A stretch of 9,342 nucleotides of DNA from an uncultured Gammaproteobacteria bacterium (GTDB lineage Bacteria; Pseudomonadota; Gammaproteobacteria; Pseudomonadales; UBA5518). Location of the stretch: positions 1-9,342 of the forward strand of contig CAIXOY010000630.1 in NCBI GenBank assembly GCA_903921135.1. The letters are read 5' to 3'. How positions within the stretch are numbered: position 1 is the stretch's first letter; each line of letters starts with the position of its first letter. Made by a program: the position numbers and the translations under genes. Shown here piece by piece: positions 1 to 6,126 of this stretch. A model generated the notes under the pieces. The model ran no database searches. It had not been told where the DNA came from and saw nothing but the letters and a program-made list of their open reading frames with translations.

Positions 1-17
1 CCTCGCCCGCACACCCC

Positions 18-40
18 GTGGGAGCGGGCCATGCCCGCGA
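18..40 (+). repeat. REP-type palindromic repeat, copy 1
   Basis: This 23-bp copy consists of GTGGGA, then a GCGGGC/GCCCGC stem with a CAT loop, then GA. It is identical to the copies at 51-73 (same strand) and 1171-1193 (opposite strand). Short GTGGGAG-headed hairpins in intergenic DNA are typical of REP elements of Pseudomonas and relatives. It lies just downstream of the ilvE stop codon. No RAYT (REP-associated transposase) gene is visible in the window. Confidence 0.85.
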
Positions 41-50
41 CCGAAACGAT

Positions 51-73
51 GTGGGAGCGGGCCATGCCCGCGA
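51..73 (+). repeat. REP-type palindromic repeat, copy 2
   Basis: This is an exact 23-bp direct repeat of the copy at 18-40, separated from it by 10 bp. It has the same GTGGGA head and the same GCGGGC-CAT-GCCCGC hairpin. The remaining stretch, 74-127, up to the ilvE stop codon shows no gene and no convincing terminator with a T-run. Confidence 0.85.
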
Positions 74-127
74 CAAGCGGTCTCATCGCAGCACCACCCA
101 CCAGGCGCGGTGCCCACGGCCCTCGAC

Positions 128-1057
128 TCAGCCCGCGACAGGCGTCAGCCAGTCAGCGTGCTGGGCGCTGCGCCCGCGCACCAGGTCGAAGTACCCCGTC
201 TGCAACATCTCGGTGATCGGCCCGCGACGGCCGCTGCCGATCTGCCGGCCATCGAGCTCGCGGATGGGCACCACTTCAGCCGCCGTTCCGGTGAAGAAGG
301 CCTCGTCTGCGATGTAGACCTCGTCGCGCGTGATGCGGCGCTCGGCCACCTCGATTCCTGCCTCGCGGGCCAGGGTCATGATGGTGTCGCGCGTGATGCC
401 TTCGAGGCAGGAGGTGAGTTCCGGCGTGTAGAGCTTGCCGTTGCGGATGAGGAAGAAGTTCTCGCCGCTGCCCTCGGCCACGTAGCCCTCGGGGTCCAGC
501 AGGAGTGCTTCCTCGCAGCCGCTGTCGATGGCCTCGCGCAGCGCCAGCATGGAGTTGGTGTACGCGCCCACGGCCTTCGCCTTGCACATGGTCACGTTCA
601 CGTGGTGGCGCGTGTAGGAGGAGCAGCGCACCTTGATGCCGCGCTCGCGTGCTTCCGGATCCATGTACGAGGGCCACTCCCAGGCCGCCACCGCGACGTG
701 CGTGGCGAGGCCTTCGGCGCGCAGGCCCATGGCCTCGGAGCCCAGGAATGCGAGCGGGCGGAGGTAGGCTTCCTTCAGGTTGTTGTCGCGGACCACCGCG
801 CAGTGCGCGGCGTTGATGGCCTCGCGCTCGTAGGGCATTTTCATCCGCATGATGTGTGCCGAGCGGAAGAGGCGGTCGGTGTGGGCCTGGAGCCGGAAGA
901 TGCAGGTGCCAAGCGATTCGGTGTGGTAGGCGCGCACGCCCTCGAATACGCCGAGGCCGTAGTGGAGGGTATGAGTGAGTACGTGGGTCTTGGCATCACG
1001 CCAGGGCACCATCTGCCCGTCCAACCAGATCTGTCCGTCACGGTCCGCGAAACTCAT
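128..1057 (-). CDS. ilvE: Branched-chain amino acid aminotransferase (IlvE-like)
   Basis: This is a PLP-dependent fold-type IV aminotransferase, expected to interconvert leucine, isoleucine and valine with their 2-oxo acids using 2-oxoglutarate/glutamate, in the cytoplasm. The 309-residue product has the usual length for bacterial IlvE. The likely PLP lysine is K161 in AKAVGAY, followed by NSMLA. The EGSGENFF motif (E195) and the FFTGTAAEV segment near residue 254 are family signatures, and the N-terminal HYGLGVFEGVRAY is typical. The ATG at 1057 was chosen because a strong GGAGG lies 8 nt upstream; an in-frame ATG at 1096 has no such site and would add 13 atypical residues. The gene is downstream of gabD on the same strand, separated by a REP cluster and the IS110 insertion, so read-through from gabD is unlikely now. 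D-amino acid and aminodeoxychorismate enzymes share this fold but fit the motifs less well. Confidence 0.9.
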   Translation of the reverse strand: MSFADRDGQIWLDGQMVPWRDAKTHVLTHTLHYGLGVFEGVRAYHTESLGTCIFRLQAHTDRLFRSAHIMRMKMPYEREAINAAHCAVVRDNNLKEAYLRPLAFLGSEAMGLRAEGLATHVAVAAWEWPSYMDPEARERGIKVRCSSYTRHHVNVTMCKAKAVGAYTNSMLALREAIDSGCEEALLLDPEGYVAEGSGENFFLIRNGKLYTPELTSCLEGITRDTIMTLAREAGIEVAERRITRDEVYIADEAFFTGTAAEVVPIRELDGRQIGSGRRGPITEMLQTGYFDLVRGRSAQHADWLTPVAG

Positions 1058-1170
1058 CCAAAGATCCTCCGATGTCAGGGGGGCATTGCACCACAAAAGG
1101 GCCGTGGCGCGGTACGCGGGGCAGATCTCGCCCGGGAGTATTTACGGCGGGCATGGCGTCCCTGCTGCTG

Positions 1171-1193
1171 TCGCGGGCATGGCCCGCTCCCAC
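1171..1193 (-). repeat. REP-type palindromic repeat, copy 3
   Basis: This is the exact reverse complement of the copies at 18-40 and 51-73. Read on the plus strand it ends in CCCGCTCCCAC, the same site into which the IS110 element inserted in the REP at 1246, so it is an intact example of the target. Confidence 0.85.
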
Positions 1194-1220
1194 AGAGAAT
1201 TTGCAATGCCTGCGCCTCCG

Positions 1221-1242
1221 GTAGGGGGGGCCATGCCCCCGA
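1221..1242 (+). repeat. Diverged REP with compensated stem
   Basis: This copy has the same architecture as the others, but the stem reads GGGGGC-CAT-GCCCCC instead of GCGGGC-CAT-GCCCGC. Both arms changed together, so the hairpin is preserved. The head is GTAGGG rather than GTGGGA, and therefore it lacks the CTCCCAC target sequence. It forms an inverted pair with the REP beginning at 1246, with only 3 bp (CAG) between them, an arrangement typical of BIME-like REP doublets. Confidence 0.75.
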
Positions 1243-1245
1243 CAG

Positions 1246-1263
1246 TCGCGGGCATGGCCCGCT
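1246..1263 (-). repeat. REP copy 5, left part, split by the IS110 element
   Basis: This stretch matches the first 18 bases of the minus-oriented REP (compare 1171-1188) and then stops abruptly after the CT at 1262-1263. The missing last five bases, CCCAC, are found at 2441-2445 after the insertion sequence. Joining 1263 to 2441 restores a REP identical to the copy at 1171-1193. Confidence 0.88.
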
Positions 1264-1265
1264 TG

Positions 1266-1271
1266 TATGTT
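1266..1271 (+). promoter_or_regulatory. Predicted -10 half of circle-junction promoter
   Basis: TATGTT at the extreme left end of the element matches 4 of 6 bases of the sigma70 -10 consensus. When the excised element closes into a circle (2440 joined to 1264), it lies exactly 17 bp downstream of TTGCCT at 2420-2425. Transcription would begin near 1278, at the base of the first bridge-RNA stem. This is a prediction from spacing and sequence only. Confidence 0.5.
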
Positions 1272-1277
1272 CGCCCG

Positions 1278-1440
1278 CGGCAGGTCTAAAAGGGCCTGCC
1301 GGGGGTGGAGGGACTATGGCCGCTTCTGACTGCAAGCAGTACAGACTGTGGGAGATGTCGTCCCACCTCATCACCTAGAGCGCCAATAAGGAATCTATCG
1401 GCCACCACCGACAATTCCCGCAAGCCTGCGCCCCGGTGAT
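1278..1440 (+). ncRNA. Predicted IS110 bridge RNA
   Basis: The 5' end of the element folds into the three-part plan known for IS621 bridge RNA. The first stem-loop pairs 1278-1284 with 1295-1301. The target-binding loop is closed by 1305-1314 pairing with 1360-1369 (GGGAC/GTCCC core, two internal mismatches) and capped by 1325-1332 pairing with 1337-1345 (CAAG tetraloop, one bulged A). Its 5' loop strand, ATGGCCGCT (1316-1324), resembles the left target. Its 3' strand, GTGGGAG (1348-1354), is fully complementary to the right target plus core, CTCCCAC. The donor-binding loop is closed by 1370-1375/1435-1440 (ATCACC/GGTGAT) and 1380-1383/1428-1431 (GCGC/GCGC), and capped by TCGG/CCGA (1398-1401/1408-1411). 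AAGGAATCT (1388-1396) resembles the right end of the element (ATAGAATCT), and GCAAG (1420-1424) can pair with CTTGT at the left end, including one G-T wobble. The exact 5' and 3' ends are estimated; the length of about 163 nt is close to that of IS621 RNA. Confidence 0.8.
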
Positions 1441-1481
1441 CCCCCAGCAAGCTACTTCACACTAGCCAATGGGAGTGATGC

Positions 1482-2435
1482 ATGGCAATGCCCGCACGTG
1501 AGCTCGACTTCGGTGTCGATGTCGCCAAGGCCTCGGTGCAGATCGATGGCGAGGGTCTGAGTCTCGAACTGTCCAACACAACGCGTGATCTGCGCACCTG
1601 GCTCAAGCGCCTGCCTTCGCAGGCCTGCTTTGCGCTCGAGGCGACGAGTACGTTTCACCTCACCTTCGCCAATCTGGCGCACGAGCTCGGTCACGCGGTC
1701 TACCTGATCGACGGGTTCCGGTTGAGCCGCTACCGCGAGGGTATCGGCGGGAGGGCGAAGACCGATGTGCTGGATGCGCAGCTGCTGCGTCGTTACCTCT
1801 CCCACGAGAAGCAGTCACTGCGGCTGTGGACACCGCCGCCTGCGGGATACAGCGAAATACTGAAGTTGCTGAACCTGCGTGAGCGCTGTGTTTCGGCGCG
1901 CGTGATGATCGAGCAGAGCATGGCAGGCGTTGGTGTCTGCAAGCGCGAGCTGAGCGAGACCGTGCGCAAGATGCGCGCACTCGAAGCGCTGCTGGGCCAA
2001 CGCATCGAAGCCTGCGCCCGACGCTACTGGGCCGAGCAGGTGACGCGATGCCGGCAGATCGAAGGGGTGGGACCTATCACCTCGGCTGCGCTGGCCGCGA
2101 TCTACCAGCGCGGCAGCTTTCGCAGCAGTGACGCCTTCGTCGCCTTCATCGGTCTGGATGTGCAGGCGCGCGACTCTGGCACCCAGAGGGGGCGGCGCAA
2201 GCTCAGCAAGCGCGGCAACGCCGAACTCCGGCGCCTGCTCTACACCGCGGCCATGACTGCCTGCCGCTCAGGCACGTGGAAGCCCTATTACCAGCAGCTT
2301 CTGGCCCGAGGTTTGAAGAAGATCCAGGCCCTCGTTGCCTTGTCGCGAAAGCTCGCCCGAGTCGCCTTTACCCTCATGAAGAACGAGTGTGACTATCAGC
2401 CCGAAATGCGCTCTGGGGGTTGCCTCGCAACATAG
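1482..2435 (+). CDS. IS110-family transposase (bridge-RNA-guided recombinase type)
   Basis: This 317-residue DEDD transposase is expected to excise the element as a circle and recombine it with a target under RNA guidance. The N-terminal RuvC-like domain shows the acidic residues D13 (GVDVAKA), E53 (ALEAT), D95 and D98 (KTDVLDA). The C-terminal Transposase_20-type domain has EGVGPITSAAL near 194-204 and the segment RRKLSKRGNAELRRLLYTAA, in which S242 is the candidate catalytic serine corresponding to S241 of IS621. A central helical stretch (about 120-185) fits the family linker. GGAG 6 nt upstream supports the ATG at 1482; the ATG at 1488 is a close alternative. The stop codon lies 3 bp before the right CT core, so the last codons also form the element's right end. 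No frameshift or missing catalytic residue is seen. Confidence 0.93.
   Translation: MAMPARELDFGVDVAKASVQIDGEGLSLELSNTTRDLRTWLKRLPSQACFALEATSTFHLTFANLAHELGHAVYLIDGFRLSRYREGIGGRAKTDVLDAQLLRRYLSHEKQSLRLWTPPPAGYSEILKLLNLRERCVSARVMIEQSMAGVGVCKRELSETVRKMRALEALLGQRIEACARRYWAEQVTRCRQIEGVGPITSAALAAIYQRGSFRSSDAFVAFIGLDVQARDSGTQRGRRKLSKRGNAELRRLLYTAAMTACRSGTWKPYYQQLLARGLKKIQALVALSRKLARVAFTLMKNECDYQPEMRSGGCLAT
2420..2425 (+). promoter_or_regulatory. Predicted -35 half of circle-junction promoter
   Basis: TTGCCT lies within the last codons of the transposase gene and matches 4 of 6 bases of the sigma70 -35 consensus. In the linear insertion it faces out toward gabD without a good -10. In the excised circle it is 17 bp from TATGTT at 1266-1271, which would switch on bridge RNA and transposase transcription only after excision. 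Confidence 0.5.
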
Positions 2436-2440
2436 AATCT

Positions 2441-2445
2441 CCCAC
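2441..2445 (-). repeat. REP copy 5, right part
   Basis: CCCAC is the outer end of the REP split by the insertion; the CT before it (2439-2440) is the shared core. The following GGGG also matches the CCCC that precedes REP copy 1 (14-17) in the opposite orientation. Only 21 bp separate the element's right end from the gabD stop codon. Confidence 0.8.
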
Positions 2446-2461
2446 GGGGAGAATCGCAGGC

Positions 2462-3925
2462 TCAGCGGTCGATGCCGCCCATGCACATGTACTTGATCTC
2501 GAGGTAATCCTCGATCCCGTACTTGGAGCCCTCGCGGCCGTTGCCGGATTCCTTCACGCCGCCGAAGGGCGCCACCTCGGTCGAGATGATGCCCTCGTTG
2601 ATGCCGACGATGCCGTATTCCAACGCCTCGGCTACACGCCAGACGCGTCCGATGTCCCGCGAATAGAAATACGCCGCCAGTCCGAAGGGCGTGTCGTTGG
2701 CGAGCGCGATGGCCTCGGCCTCGGTCGAGAAGCGGAACACCGGTGCGACAGGCCCGAAGATCTCCTCGTTGAACACGCGCATCTCGGTGCTCACGTCAGT
2801 GAGGATGGTGGGCTCCACGAAGGCATTGCCCTGCTGCGCGCGGTGCCCGCCACAGAGCACGGTGGCGCCTTTGGCAACCGCATCGTCCACAAAGGACATG
2901 ACCTCGTTCGCGGCTTTTTCGTCGATCAGCGGGCCCATGCTGACGCCTGCCTCGGCGCCGTTGCCGAGCGTGAACTGGCGCACCGCCTCGTGAAGCCGCG
3001 CGACGAAATCCTCGTAGACGCCGTCCTGCACCAGCAGGCGGTTGGCGCACACACAGGTCTGGCCCGCGTTGCGGTACTTCGAGGCGATGGCACCCGCCAC
3101 CGCGGCATCGAGGTCCGCGTCGTCGAACACGATGAAGGGCGCGTTGCCGCCCAGTTCCATCGAGGTGCGCTTCACGGTCTGCGCGCACTTGCTCATGAGT
3201 TGCTTGCCCACGGGCGTGGAGCCGGTGAAGGTCACTTTGCGCACGGTGGGGTTGAAGCAGATCTCGTCGCCGATCTCCTGCGTCACGCCGCAGACCATGT
3301 TGATCACGCCGGGCGGAAAGCCCGCGCGCTCTGCCAGCACCGCGATGGCGAAAGCCGAGAGCGGCGTGTTGTTCGCGGGCTTGCACACCACCGTGCAACC
3401 AGCCGCGAGCGCCGGGCCGATCTTGCGGCCGAGCATGGCGCTGGGGAAATTCCACGGCGTGATGCAACCGACCACACCCACGGGCTGCTTCACCACCACA
3501 ATGCGCTTGTCGCGCGCGTGGGCGGGGATGGTGTCGCCATAAACGCGCTTGCCTTCCTCGGCGAACCACTCGAGGAAATTCGCGCTGTACGCCACCTCAC
3601 CGCGCGCTTCGGACAAAGGCTTGCCCTGCTCGGCCGTGAGGATCTGCGCGAGATCCTCCTGGTTGGCCATCATCAGATCGAAGAGCTTGCGAAGCAGCGT
3701 CGCGCGCTCTTTCGCCGTGCGTGCGGACCAGTCTTTGAGCGCGCGGTTCGCAGCCTCGATGGCGCGGCGCGTCTCGGCCTGGCCGCAGCGCGCGGCCATC
3801 GCCACCACCTCGCCCGTGGCGGGGTTGGTGACGGCCAGCGTGGCGCCGGAATCGGCATTGATCCACTGACCGTCGATGAAGGCTTGGCCGCGCAGCAGGC
3901 CGGGATCCTTGAGAGAAAGGCTCAT
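2462..3925 (-). CDS. gabD: Succinate-semialdehyde dehydrogenase
   Basis: This aldehyde dehydrogenase is expected to oxidise succinate semialdehyde to succinate with NADP+ or NAD+, the last step of GABA breakdown feeding the TCA cycle. The 487-residue product has the normal GabD length. The cofactor-binding segment PWNFPSAMLGRK has N159, and K182 is in CKPA. The general base E257 is in MELGG. The nucleophile C291 lies in GQTCVCANR, with a second cysteine at 293, the pair also found in E. coli GabD. The C-terminal PFGGVKESGNGREGSKYG segment is typical of the GabD branch. The ATG at 3925 is preceded by AGGAG with 7-nt spacing. It diverges from the amidohydrolase gene across 203 bp. No GABA aminotransferase is adjacent, although a class III aminotransferase begins 5.3 kb away at 9255. 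A glutarate-semialdehyde dehydrogenase (DavD) role is possible, since the two activities are hard to separate by sequence. Confidence 0.9.
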   Translation of the reverse strand: MSLSLKDPGLLRGQAFIDGQWINADSGATLAVTNPATGEVVAMAARCGQAETRRAIEAANRALKDWSARTAKERATLLRKLFDLMMANQEDLAQILTAEQGKPLSEARGEVAYSANFLEWFAEEGKRVYGDTIPAHARDKRIVVVKQPVGVVGCITPWNFPSAMLGRKIGPALAAGCTVVCKPANNTPLSAFAIAVLAERAGFPPGVINMVCGVTQEIGDEICFNPTVRKVTFTGSTPVGKQLMSKCAQTVKRTSMELGGNAPFIVFDDADLDAAVAGAIASKYRNAGQTCVCANRLLVQDGVYEDFVARLHEAVRQFTLGNGAEAGVSMGPLIDEKAANEVMSFVDDAVAKGATVLCGGHRAQQGNAFVEPTILTDVSTEMRVFNEEIFGPVAPVFRFSTEAEAIALANDTPFGLAAYFYSRDIGRVWRVAEALEYGIVGINEGIISTEVAPFGGVKESGNGREGSKYGIEDYLEIKYMCMGGIDR

Positions 3926-4065
3926 GAGAGAACTCCTGATGATGGCGGGCAGTGTAGCCGCGCGGGCCGATCGGGCAACCGCCCGCTGCGGGAATTGACA
4001 CGCGGGCGTGGCGACGTTCCCTGCCCTTCCGGGCGTGCGGGTGAATCAGCCCCCTGCGTGATCGT

Positions 4066-4094
4066 TTGCCTGGGCATTCGCAGCTGTGAATACT
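4066..4094 (+). promoter_or_regulatory. Possible sigma70 promoter of the amidohydrolase gene
   Basis: TTGCCT (4066-4071) and AATACT (4089-4094) are 17 bp apart, each with 4 of 6 consensus bases, and lie 35 bp before the start codon at 4129. The match is moderate and could be chance. The rest of the 3926-4128 divergent region shows no clear operator or repeat, and no convincing gabD promoter was found. Confidence 0.3.
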
Positions 4095-4128
4095 CCCACC
4101 GACACAACCCCGCCTCCGGAGCTCGACC

Positions 4129-6117
4129 ATGCGACACATCCTTCGCCCGACCGCGTTGTGCCTCGCACTTGCAATGACAGACCCGGTAACCGCCGCACCG
4201 GCTGCCGACACGCTCTATCTCAACGCCCGCATCTACACCGCAGACGCCGCCCGCACCGAGGCGAGCGCCGTCGCGATACACGGCAACACCATCGCGTATG
4301 TGGGTGATGAAAAGGGTGCTGCACAGTGGCGCGGCCCCGGCACCCGGGTGGTGGACCTCGACGGGAAACTCGTGCTGCCCGGGCTGATCGATGCACACGT
4401 GCACGCGCTCGGCGTGGTGCAACCGGACGTCTGTGATCTGAAAAGCCAGGGTATGTCCCTGGCCGTCATGGTGGACTTCCTGCGCGCCTGCCTGGCCGAG
4501 CACCCGCTTCCCGCGGGCGAATGGATGATGGTGCCGCAGTGGAATTTCTCGATGGGGAACGAGCCCGACGCGCGCTATCCGACGCTGCGGGCCGCACTGG
4601 ACGCCGTCTCCACCGAACACCCGATCATGCTGCGCGGCAACGACGGTCACCATGGTGCTGCGAACAGCCTTGCGCTCTCCCGCGCACGCGGGCCGGACGG
4701 CAAGGTGATTGGTTATTCCCGGCAGACGCTGGCAAAAGAGTTCAGCGATATCCGCGCGCTGGTCGCGGTGGATGCCGCCGGCGAGCCGAGCGGGGGCATC
4801 ACCGAGGGCGCGAAAGGGCGCCTCGGTGCGCCGGGTTTCTTCGGGACGGACGATTTCACCGAGGTAGTGCCCAAGGCGGCGCAGGTCTTTCGCGAGCAGG
4901 GCATCACGTCGATCCTGGACGCAGCCGTGGATCCTTCCCAACTCGTGTTCTGGCGCGGGCTTGAAGACAAGGGCGGCATGACGTTCCGCATGCGTGCGGC
5001 GCTGATACGGCGCTTCGACGATCCTTCTGCACGCCCCACGCAGGCGCAGATTCCCGAAGTTGTGAAGGAGTTCGTCTCGGCACGCGAGCGGATGGAGCGC
5101 GAGAGCAAGCTCATCCGCGCGAGCCACGTGAAGATGTTCGTGGACGGTGTGCTCGAGGGTAATCCCTATGCCGATCCACCCACGCTGCCGAACGGCGCTG
5201 TGCTCAAGCCCTACCTTCAGCCACGCTTCGCGGGCACGCCCGGAGGTGAAGACTTCCACGTTTCAGGCTACGTCGACCCGGCCGATCCGGCGTGCGCGCA
5301 AGCCCCTGCCGCACGTATGGATCACCCCGCCACGGAACGCTTCCGCGATGCGCACGGTTTTGACCCGGCGCAGTGCCTGCAGAGCAGCGGCGTGCTGGAA
5401 CAGACGGAGGAGTACCTGCACGCCTACGAATCGGCGATGGCGCGGGCGGGTTTCGCGGTGCATACGCATGCGATCGGTGACCGCTCCGTGCGGGTCGCGA
5501 TCGGCATGCTGGAGGAAGCAAAGCGCCTGAACCCCGACGCGCAGCACTCGATGGCGCACGCGCAGTTGATCAGCCCCGAAGACCAGGCACGCATCGGCAA
5601 GGCGGGGCTCGGCGTGGTCTTCACGCATGCATGGACGGTGGTGAACCCGCCCTATGACTTCAGCGTGATTCCCTTCTTCGAGCGCATCGACGGAAAAGAC
5701 CTCTACCGCGACGGTTACTACATGCGCAACGTCTATCCCACGGCGGCGATAGCGCGCTTGGGCGGGATCGTCGCATCCGGCAGCGACGCCCCCGTGGAAG
5801 AGCGCAACCCGCGGCCTTTCCACAATCTTGAGCAAGCACTCACGCGGGCCAACCCGGACCCTGCCATCCCCGGCGTGCTGAACGCGGCCGAACGGCTCGA
5901 CATCCACCAGGCCATCGCAAGCTACACCATCAATGCGGCGCGGGTTCTGGGAATGGAAAAGGAGATCGGCTCCATCGAGCCCGGCAAGAAAGCCGACCTG
6001 ATCGTGGTGGACCAGGACGTGCTCGCGCTCGCCGCACACGGCGAGGAACGGAAGATCGGCGACACGCGCGTGCTGCGCACGATCTTCGACGGCCGGGAGG
6101 TGTTCTCGCGGGAGTGA
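4129..6117 (+). CDS. Exported amidohydrolase family 3 (YtcJ-like) protein
   Basis: This is a metal-dependent hydrolase of the amidohydrolase superfamily; the substrate is unknown, and amide, carbamate or cyclic-amide bonds are typical for relatives. The 662-residue product begins with a hydrophobic leader ending near residue 23-26 (VTAAPA), suggesting export to the periplasm. Then come a small beta domain, the metal-binding HxH (H90, H92 in DAHVH), a candidate bridging lysine K335 (HVKMFVDG), HTH at H445/H447, H477 in MAHAQL, and the catalytic aspartate D553 in GSDAP. The C-terminal beta segment has SIEPGKKADLIVVD, a superfamily hallmark. It is somewhat longer than common YtcJ proteins because of an insertion around 345-420 with two cysteines (389, 416). 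GGAG 7 nt upstream supports the start. It converges with the peptidase gene, leaving 9 bp between the stop codons. Confidence 0.88.
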   Translation: MRHILRPTALCLALAMTDPVTAAPAADTLYLNARIYTADAARTEASAVAIHGNTIAYVGDEKGAAQWRGPGTRVVDLDGKLVLPGLIDAHVHALGVVQPDVCDLKSQGMSLAVMVDFLRACLAEHPLPAGEWMMVPQWNFSMGNEPDARYPTLRAALDAVSTEHPIMLRGNDGHHGAANSLALSRARGPDGKVIGYSRQTLAKEFSDIRALVAVDAAGEPSGGITEGAKGRLGAPGFFGTDDFTEVVPKAAQVFREQGITSILDAAVDPSQLVFWRGLEDKGGMTFRMRAALIRRFDDPSARPTQAQIPEVVKEFVSARERMERESKLIRASHVKMFVDGVLEGNPYADPPTLPNGAVLKPYLQPRFAGTPGGEDFHVSGYVDPADPACAQAPAARMDHPATERFRDAHGFDPAQCLQSSGVLEQTEEYLHAYESAMARAGFAVHTHAIGDRSVRVAIGMLEEAKRLNPDAQHSMAHAQLISPEDQARIGKAGLGVVFTHAWTVVNPPYDFSVIPFFERIDGKDLYRDGYYMRNVYPTAAIARLGGIVASGSDAPVEERNPRPFHNLEQALTRANPDPAIPGVLNAAERLDIHQAIASYTINAARVLGMEKEIGSIEPGKKADLIVVDQDVLALAAHGEERKIGDTRVLRTIFDGREVFSRE

Positions 6118-6126
6118 TGCCCGCGA
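6106..6126. terminator. Hairpin between convergent genes, possible bidirectional terminator
   Basis: A perfect 7-bp GC-rich stem (6106-6112 with 6120-6126, TCGCGGG/CCCGCGA) with a 7-nt loop spans the gap between the amidohydrolase stop codon and the end of the peptidase gene. It has no T-run on either strand, so it is not a standard intrinsic terminator. Its position makes a role in transcript ends or 3'-end stability plausible but unproven. The stem arms resemble the inner half of the local REPs. Confidence 0.35.

Larger units (their letters stand above)
1058..1263. other. ilvE upstream region with REP cluster
   Basis: This gap holds the ilvE ribosome binding site (GGAGG, minus strand, about 1066-1070), two REP copies and the left half of a third, which is interrupted by the insertion sequence at 1262-1263. 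A weaker stretch at about 1148-1160 (core GCGGGCATGGC) resembles half a REP. I see no convincing -35/-10 pair for ilvE, although a promoter must lie here or further upstream. Before the insertion the gap between gabD and ilvE would have been about 227 bp. Confidence 0.6.
1264..2440 (+). mobile_element. IS110-family insertion sequence inserted in a REP
   Basis: This is a complete 1177-bp element (counting one CT core) with one transposase gene at 1482-2435, a 218-bp 5' non-coding end and almost no 3' non-coding end. The boundaries come from the split REP: the left flank ends in GCCCGCT at 1263 and the right flank resumes with CTCCCAC at 2439, sharing a CT dinucleotide. There are no long terminal inverted repeats and no target duplication beyond the 2-bp core, as expected for the IS110 group, whose best-studied member IS621 also uses a CT core and REP targets. 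The long 5' end carrying a bridge RNA is the IS110-group layout; IS1111-group elements carry theirs at the 3' end. Both ends and the reading frame are intact, so the element may be active. The boundary could equally be set at 1262-2438 because the CT occurs on both sides. Confidence 0.9.

Noticed and set aside
1148..1160. GCGGGCATGGC stretch as a further REP copy
   Set aside because: Only the inner half matches and the other arm is not complementary; it could be a decayed remnant but cannot be supported.
1348..1366. GTGGGA...TCCCAC inverted repeat as a terminal inverted repeat or separate REP
   Set aside because: It is better explained as the right target guide and the adjoining closing stem of the bridge RNA; the element ends lie elsewhere, at the split REP.
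110..1378. Long plus-strand reading frame opposite ilvE (422 codons)
   Set aside because: It is antisense to a clear aminotransferase gene, has low-complexity Arg/Ala/Gly/His composition and no family motifs, and runs through REPs and into the IS; long shadow frames are common at this GC content.
2438..2452. TCTCCC-ACG-GGGAGA hairpin after the transposase as a terminator
   Set aside because: It spans the IS/flank junction, so it arises from the insertion, and it has only a 3-nt loop and no T-run.
2420..4177. 585-codon plus-strand frame opposite gabD
   Set aside because: It is antisense to gabD, whose catalytic motifs are intact; the composition is rich in His, Arg and Ala, as expected from reading a GC-rich gene backwards.
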